A stretch of 11,242 nucleotides of DNA from Clostridia bacterium (GTDB lineage: Bacteria; Bacillota; Clostridia; UBA1381), in NCBI GenBank assembly GCA_017420825.1, contig JAFQNU010000007.1, positions 1 through 11,242 of the forward strand, read 5' to 3'. Within the stretch, counting starts at the first letter, position 1; each line of letters starts with the position of its first letter. The notes under the pieces are model-generated. The model was not told the DNA's origin, did not search any database, and saw only the letters and a list, made by a program, of their open reading frames with translations. Below, piece after piece: positions 7,354-11,242 of this stretch. The translations under genes and the position numbers were made by a program.

Positions 7354-7948
7354 AATAAAGGAAGCAATAATTGTTGAGGGAACATACGACCAGATTAAAT
7401 TATCGGGATTTCTTGATGCGGTAATCATAAAAACAAACGGATTTACAATATTTAATGACAAAAAGAAGCTGCAAACAATAAAAACACTTGCTGAAAAATG
7501 CGGAATTGTAATTCTCACCGACTCGGACAGTGCAGGCTTTAAAATAAGAAGCTTTATCAAGCAATCAATCCCCCCCGAATACGTTAAGCACGCATATGTT
7601 CCCGATTTACGAGGAAAAGAAAAACGAAAAACAGCACCATCAAAGGAAGGGCTTTTGGGTGTTGAGGGAATAAATGAGCAGTTAATTATAAAGGCGCTTG
7701 AAAATGCAGGCTGTACAATAAACGAAAAAACATCAGAGCCTGTTTTCGGCAGAGAAATTACAAAAGCGGATTTGTTTATGTTTGGTCTTGCAGGCGGAAA
7801 AAACAGCAGTGAAAAAAGACATATTCTTTGCAATGAGCTTGGTTTTCCGTCAAAAATATCAGCTAATATGCTTTTATTGGCATTAAATCGACTTATGAGC
7901 CATGAAGAGCTTGAAAAATATGTAGAAAAGATTGAAATAGATACATAA
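7346..7948 (+). CDS. Ribonuclease M5-like TOPRIM protein (TOPRIM + RNase M5 C-terminal/DUF4093 domain)
   Basis: A 200-residue protein with an N-terminal TOPRIM domain and a C-terminal region like that of RNase M5, the enzyme that matures 5S rRNA in Bacillus (186 residues there). The TOPRIM catalytic acids are visible as Glu11 in IIVEGTYD and Asp59/Asp61 in ILTDSDSAG. A conserved-looking KTNG (29-32), a basic linker (RGKEKRKTAPSKEG) and LGVEGINEQLIIKALENAG follow in the same order as in RNase M5, then a C-terminal helical part with ITKADLFMFGLAGG. GGAAAGG at 7330-7336, 9 nt before the ATG, lies inside the AraC gene; the two frames overlap by 8 nt. The rnmV gene usually sits beside ksgA; here the context is a sugar regulator, so it may be a paralogue with another RNA or DNA target. 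An ORF on the opposite strand here is a shadow. Confidence 0.82.
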   Translation: MYKIKEAIIVEGTYDQIKLSGFLDAVIIKTNGFTIFNDKKKLQTIKTLAEKCGIVILTDSDSAGFKIRSFIKQSIPPEYVKHAYVPDLRGKEKRKTAPSKEGLLGVEGINEQLIIKALENAGCTINEKTSEPVFGREITKADLFMFGLAGGKNSSEKRHILCNELGFPSKISANMLLLALNRLMSHEELEKYVEKIEIDT

Positions 7949-8025
7949 AACACATTATTTTTAGACATTTTTACCTCTTAGATTTGTCATAATTTCATTT
8001 TAATATGCACATTGCACAAAAAAAT

Positions 8026-8070
8026 CTTTTAAACTTTAAACATTCTGCCGTTGAAATTTTTGTTTAAAAG
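8026..8070 (+). repeat. Inverted repeat with tandem TTTAAAC in the EF-G paralogue leader
   Basis: CTTTTAAAC at 8026-8034 and its exact reverse complement GTTTAAAAG at 8062-8070 are separated by 27 nt. Within the left side TTTAAAC is tandemly repeated (8028-8034 and 8035-8041). The right arm falls in the spacer of the candidate promoter for the next gene and the left side lies just upstream of its -35, as expected for an operator. The region is very AT-rich, so chance is possible. Confidence 0.35.
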
Positions 8071-8079
8071 TTATAAAAT
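8051..8079 (+). promoter_or_regulatory. Candidate promoter of the EF-G paralogue gene
   Basis: TTGAAA (8051-8056) and TAAAAT (8074-8079) are spaced by 17 nt and would give a leader of about 70 nt before the GTG start. This is the best sigma-A match in the 205-nt gap after the RNase M5-like gene. The gap holds no clear terminator for that gene and no coding sequence that I can support. Confidence 0.45.
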
Positions 8080-8153
8080 TATGGTATATATAAAATATAT
8101 CTTGTTTACTTTTAATAATATATAACAGGATATATAAGAAGGAGGAAAAGACA

Positions 8154-10220
8154 GTGGCAAATTTAAAAATGGACAGCATAAGAAATGTAGTAATGATGGG
8201 ACATGGCAAGTGCGGAAAGACGACTCTTGCAGAAGCAATGCTTATTAACAGCGGAACAATCGACCGAATGGGTAAGGTTGCCGAAGGAAATACTGTGTCC
8301 GACTTTGATTTGGAAGAAATCAAGAGACAGGTTTCAATCCAGACATCAATGATACCAATTGACTGGAAGGATATGAAATATAATATAATTGATACACCGG
8401 GATATTTCGATTTTGCAGGCGAGGTTAAGGAAGGCTTGAGAGCCGCAGATTCTGCACTCATTGTTTTGAGCGGCAGGAGCGGAGTTTCGGTTGGAACCGA
8501 GCAGGTGTTTAAATATGCACGTACAAAGGGTGTTCCTATTATGTTCTTCGTTAATAAAATGGATGATAATCGTGCAAATTACATGACAACTCTTGAGCAA
8601 ATGAAAGAGAAATTCGGAAAATCGGTCACACCGTTTGTTATTCCTATAAAGGAGGGCGACCAATTCAAGGGTTATGTTGACGTAGTTGACATGACAGCAA
8701 GACGCTATGAGGGAATTGAGAGAATTGACATTCCTGTTCCTGAGGGCATGGAGGAAACAGTTGCACCTCTGAGAGATATGATTATGGAAGCTGTTGCAGA
8801 AACTGACGACGCTCTGATGAATAAATATTTTAACGGTGAAGAATTTACCTTTGACGAAATAAAACAGGCTATCAGAAAGGGTGTTAAGGAAGGAAGCATT
8901 TATCCTGTATATTGCGGAACAGGTCAGGAAAACGTAGGCGTAATGAGCTTGCTTGACGGTATCGGAAAGTATCTTCCAAACCCGAACGAAATATCCGAAA
9001 TCGCACACGATTCAAAGACAGGTGAACCTGTTGAGGTTGTTCAGGATGCGCAGGACACAACATCAGCAATTATATTCAAAACAATTGCTGACCCATATGT
9101 AGGAAAAATGTCACTATTCAGAGTTTATTCTGGAAGTGTTAAACCTGATACTACATTATACAATCCAAACAAGGATACATATGAAAAAATCGGTAAAATA
9201 TATACACTGCTCGGTAAAAAACAGACTGAGACAAAAGAAGTTGTTGCAGGAGATATCGGCGTAGTTACAAAGCTTGATAAAACAAAGACAGGTGATACGC
9301 TTTGTGCAGAGAACAAAAATATTATCTTAAGCGGTATTGATTTCCCCGTACCTGTTCTGTCAATGGCTGTGTATCCCGTTGCCAAGGGTGATGAAGAAAA
9401 GATTGTAAGCGGACTTACAAAGCTGACGGACGAAGACCCAACCTTTACAATCACAAATAATTCAGAAACAAAACAAACACTTATCAATGGACAGGGTGAA
9501 CAGCACATTGATGTACTTATTAATAAGTTAAAGAGTAAATTCGGAGTTAATGTTAAGCTTGAAGAACCGATTGTTCCTTACAGAGAAACAATTTTAGGAA
9601 CTGCAACAGTTGAAGGAAAGCACAAAAAGCAGTCGGGCGGACATGGACAATATGGTCATGTTAAAATTCAGTTTGAACCCGGACTTACAGAAGATATGAT
9701 ATTTGAAGAAAATGTCTTTGGCGGAAGTGTTCCTAAAAACTACTTCCCTGCAGTTGAAAAGGGCTTAAGAGATTCATGTGAGCATGGTGTTCTGGCAGGA
9801 TACCCGGTAGTTAACCTAAAAGCAACACTGCTCGATGGCTCATATCACCCCGTTGACTCATCTGAAATGGCATTTAAAACCGCCGCATCAATCGCATATA
9901 AGGAAGGCTTAAAGCAGGCAAAGCCCGTCATCCTTGAGCCGATCGGAATATTAAAGGTTTATATACCTGAAAGCATAATGGGTGATATCATCGGAGATAT
10001 AAATAAAAGAAGAGGTCAGATAATGGGAATGGGCGAAAGCGACCGTCCGGGCTTAAATCTTGTTGAAGCCACCGTACCTATGTCTGAAATGCACAAATAT
10101 GCAACTGATTTAAGGTCTATGAGCCAGGGCAGAGGAACCTTCTCCTTTGAATTTGACAGATATGAAACTGCTCCGCAAAATATTGCCGATAAAATTATAG
10201 CAGATGCAAAGACAGAATAA
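8154..10220 (+). CDS. Elongation factor G-like translational GTPase (EF-G paralogue)
   Basis: A 688-residue translational GTPase with the full EF-G domain set. The G domain has a P-loop GHGKCGKTT (16-24), NKMD (134-137) and CGTG (253-256). Domain IV shows GGHGQYGH (about 495-502) and a GSYHPVDSSEM loop (His565, Asp568), and domain V ends the protein. Two switch residues differ from canonical EF-G. The switch I RGITI motif reads RQVSI (Ser61 for the usual Thr), and switch II DTPGH reads DTPGY (Tyr84 for the catalytic-type His). From memory this pattern marks a second EF-G subfamily common in Clostridia rather than the housekeeping fusA beside rpsL/rpsG, and no str-operon genes are nearby. The start is GTG, supported by AAGGAGG at 8139-8145, 8 nt upstream. 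It may assist translocation or ribosome rescue under special conditions; its role is not established here. Confidence 0.9.
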   Translation: MANLKMDSIRNVVMMGHGKCGKTTLAEAMLINSGTIDRMGKVAEGNTVSDFDLEEIKRQVSIQTSMIPIDWKDMKYNIIDTPGYFDFAGEVKEGLRAADSALIVLSGRSGVSVGTEQVFKYARTKGVPIMFFVNKMDDNRANYMTTLEQMKEKFGKSVTPFVIPIKEGDQFKGYVDVVDMTARRYEGIERIDIPVPEGMEETVAPLRDMIMEAVAETDDALMNKYFNGEEFTFDEIKQAIRKGVKEGSIYPVYCGTGQENVGVMSLLDGIGKYLPNPNEISEIAHDSKTGEPVEVVQDAQDTTSAIIFKTIADPYVGKMSLFRVYSGSVKPDTTLYNPNKDTYEKIGKIYTLLGKKQTETKEVVAGDIGVVTKLDKTKTGDTLCAENKNIILSGIDFPVPVLSMAVYPVAKGDEEKIVSGLTKLTDEDPTFTITNNSETKQTLINGQGEQHIDVLINKLKSKFGVNVKLEEPIVPYRETILGTATVEGKHKKQSGGHGQYGHVKIQFEPGLTEDMIFEENVFGGSVPKNYFPAVEKGLRDSCEHGVLAGYPVVNLKATLLDGSYHPVDSSEMAFKTAASIAYKEGLKQAKPVILEPIGILKVYIPESIMGDIIGDINKRRGQIMGMGESDRPGLNLVEATVPMSEMHKYATDLRSMSQGRGTFSFEFDRYETAPQNIADKIIADAKTE

Positions 10221-10228
10221 CTCCTTTC

Positions 10229-10274
10229 GGACACACCCCTTTTCGGGTGTGTCCTTTTCGGGTGTGTCCTTTTT
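10229..10274 (+). terminator. Intrinsic terminator after EF-G paralogue, with duplicated 3' arm
   Basis: GGACACACCC (10229-10238) pairs perfectly with GGGTGTGTCC (10245-10254) around a CTTTTC loop and is followed by TTTTC. The 15-nt unit TTTTCGGGTGTGTCC (10240-10254) is then repeated exactly at 10255-10269, followed by TTTTT (10270-10274). The single 5' arm could pair with either 3' arm, and each is followed by a T-run. It begins 8 nt after the EF-G stop codon. Confidence 0.9.
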
Positions 10275-10374
10275 GTACAATAAATATTATGTTTTAATAA
10301 CTATTTTGTTTACTTTTTTTCTTGTTTAGTAGATATGACTAATAAAATATTTTTAAATTTGTTAATAATGAGTC

Positions 10375-10403
10375 TTTAAATTTTATCTGAAATATGTTAT
10401 TAT
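10375..10403 (+). promoter_or_regulatory. Candidate extended -10 promoter of the ABC ATPase gene
   Basis: TTTAAA (10375-10380) and TATTAT (10398-10403) are spaced by 17 nt, with a TG at 10395-10396 one base before the -10 box (extended -10). This would give a leader of about 40 nt. The 229-nt gap between the EF-G stop and this gene is otherwise very AT-rich and shows no supportable ORF. Confidence 0.45.
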
Positions 10404-10449
10404 TATATCGTATTATAACAATGCCTATAACAGAGAGGAGAAATATATA

Positions 10450-11242
10450 ATGGCAGATTTACAATTAAAAGGAATTTACAAAAGATATGCCGGTAATGTT
10501 ACTGCTGTAAGCGACTTTACACTCGACATTGAAGACAAAGAATTTATAATTTTGGTAGGACCTTCAGGTTGCGGTAAGTCAACAACATTAAGAATGATCG
10601 CAGGTCTTGAAGAAATCAGCGAAGGTGAGCTTTACATCGGCGGAAAGCTCGTTAATGACGTTGCTCCGAAGGACAGAGACATTGCGATGGTTTTCCAGAA
10701 CTATGCGTTGTATCCTCACATGACAGTTTTTGAGAACATGGCATTTGGCTTGAAGCTCAGAAAAACTCCGAAGGATGAAATTAAAAAGCGTGTTACCGAG
10801 GCTGCTAAGATACTTGACATTGAACATTTGTTAGACAGAAAGCCAAAGGCTTTGTCAGGCGGTCAGAGACAGCGTGTTGCTTTGGGTCGTGCTATCGTTC
10901 GTAATCCTAAGGTATTCCTCATGGATGAGCCTTTGTCAAACCTTGATGCAAAGCTCAGAGTTGCAATGAGAACAGAAATCAACAAGCTTCATAAGAGATT
11001 GGAAACAACATTTATCTACGTTACACATGACCAGACTGAAGCTATGACAATGGGTACAAGAATTGTTGTTATGAAGGATGGTATTATTCAACAGGTCGAT
11101 TCTCCTTCAGTTCTTTACACAAAGCCTTGCAATATGTTTGTTGCAGGATTTATCGGAAGCCCTCAGATGAACTTTATCGATGCTATGCTTGTTAAGAAAG
11201 ATGACAATTTATATCTTGAGTTTAACGGTGAGTCAGTTCTTC
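10450..11242 (+). CDS. ugpC: Sugar ABC transporter ATP-binding protein, MsmK/UgpC/MalK type (3' truncated by window)
   Basis: The nucleotide-binding subunit of a carbohydrate-importing ABC transporter (CUT1 type), acting at the inner face of the membrane. The frame stays open to the window end and gives 264 residues of an expected 360-370. Motifs in order are Walker A GPSGCGKST (37-45), Q-loop Gln83 in VFQNYALYPH, signature LSGGQ (135-139), Walker B VFLMDE (Asp159/Glu160), D-loop SNLD and H-loop His193 in YVTHDQTEAM. The start of the C-terminal regulatory (TOBE/OB) region follows at FIGSPQMNFI. AGAGGAG at 10434-10440, 9 nt before the ATG, supports the start. The gene follows a strong terminator with its own candidate promoter, so it is probably transcribed separately. 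The symbol is a family label; the protein may be a shared ATPase serving several sugar importers. Confidence 0.94.
   Translation, partial: MADLQLKGIYKRYAGNVTAVSDFTLDIEDKEFIILVGPSGCGKSTTLRMIAGLEEISEGELYIGGKLVNDVAPKDRDIAMVFQNYALYPHMTVFENMAFGLKLRKTPKDEIKKRVTEAAKILDIEHLLDRKPKALSGGQRQRVALGRAIVRNPKVFLMDEPLSNLDAKLRVAMRTEINKLHKRLETTFIYVTHDQTEAMTMGTRIVVMKDGIIQQVDSPSVLYTKPCNMFVAGFIGSPQMNFIDAMLVKKDDNLYLEFNGESVL

Noticed and set aside
7312..7968. Minus-strand 218-residue ORF opposite the RNase M5-like gene
   Set aside because: It is fully antisense to a gene with clear TOPRIM motifs, is rich in Ser/Phe/Ile as expected from a reversed AT-rich coding frame, and has no recognisable domain.
6426..8018. Shared 10-mer ACATTGCACA at 6426-6435 and 8009-8018 as a second AraC operator
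   Set aside because: Only one short match, without a 21-bp-spaced partner at the second site; a chance 10-mer repeat among all words in 11 kb of biased sequence is expected.
8346..9008. Minus-strand 220-residue ORF inside the EF-G paralogue gene
   Set aside because: It lies wholly antisense to the conserved G domain, and its Cys/His/Asn-rich composition is typical of a shadow frame; no family is recognised.

Overview
The window is AT-rich, densely packed bacterial DNA. Purine-rich Shine-Dalgarno sites (AGGAGG type), ATG/GTG starts and the protein families present (bacterial OPT transporter with a PqqD-like partner, RNase M5-like TOPRIM protein, a clostridial-type second EF-G, an MsmK/UgpC ATPase) all suggest a low-GC anaerobic Firmicute, most likely a gut Clostridia member. 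No rRNA, tRNA, CRISPR array, insertion sequence or phage gene was seen. The family calls are from reading the translations; no database search was run.

Layout. (1) Positions 2-1740, plus strand: the C-terminal part of an OPT-family oligopeptide transporter, cut by the window start, followed 11 nt later by a small PqqD-like (RiPP recognition element fold) protein. (2) 1799-3274, plus: xylulokinase, preceded by a hairpin lacking a U-tract and ending at a bidirectional terminator. (3) 3328-6350, minus: a tightly coupled three-gene operon, in transcription order a xylose-isomerase-like TIM-barrel protein and two Gfo/Idh/MocA NAD(P)-dependent oxidoreductases. (4) 6490-7948, plus: a divergently transcribed AraC-family regulator whose 3' end overlaps an RNase M5-like TOPRIM gene by 8 nt. 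(5) 8154-10220, plus: an EF-G paralogue with altered switch residues, closed by a terminator whose 3' arm is tandemly duplicated. (6) 10450 to the window end, plus: an MsmK/UgpC-type sugar ABC transporter ATPase, cut by the window end.

How the genes may work together. Regions 2-4 look like a carbohydrate catabolic locus. An AraC sensor faces an operon of two sugar oxidoreductases and a sugar isomerase/epimerase or eliminase-like enzyme, and a pentulose/sugar kinase converges on it. This pairing of Gfo/Idh/MocA and AP-endonuclease-2-type TIM-barrel enzymes is the one used in inositol-type catabolism and in oxidation-elimination (3-keto) glycoside breakdown, but the substrate cannot be read from the sequence. 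The EF-G paralogue, the RNase M5-like protein and the ABC ATPase have no obvious role in that pathway. The OPT/PqqD pair is a separate unit. The most interesting points are the PqqD-like protein with no visible RiPP enzyme, the possible oxidation-elimination cassette with its regulator, and the AraC/RNase M5-like coupling.

Several start codons differ from the longest open frame because Shine-Dalgarno placement favours an internal ATG (4320, 5487, 6350 and 6490).
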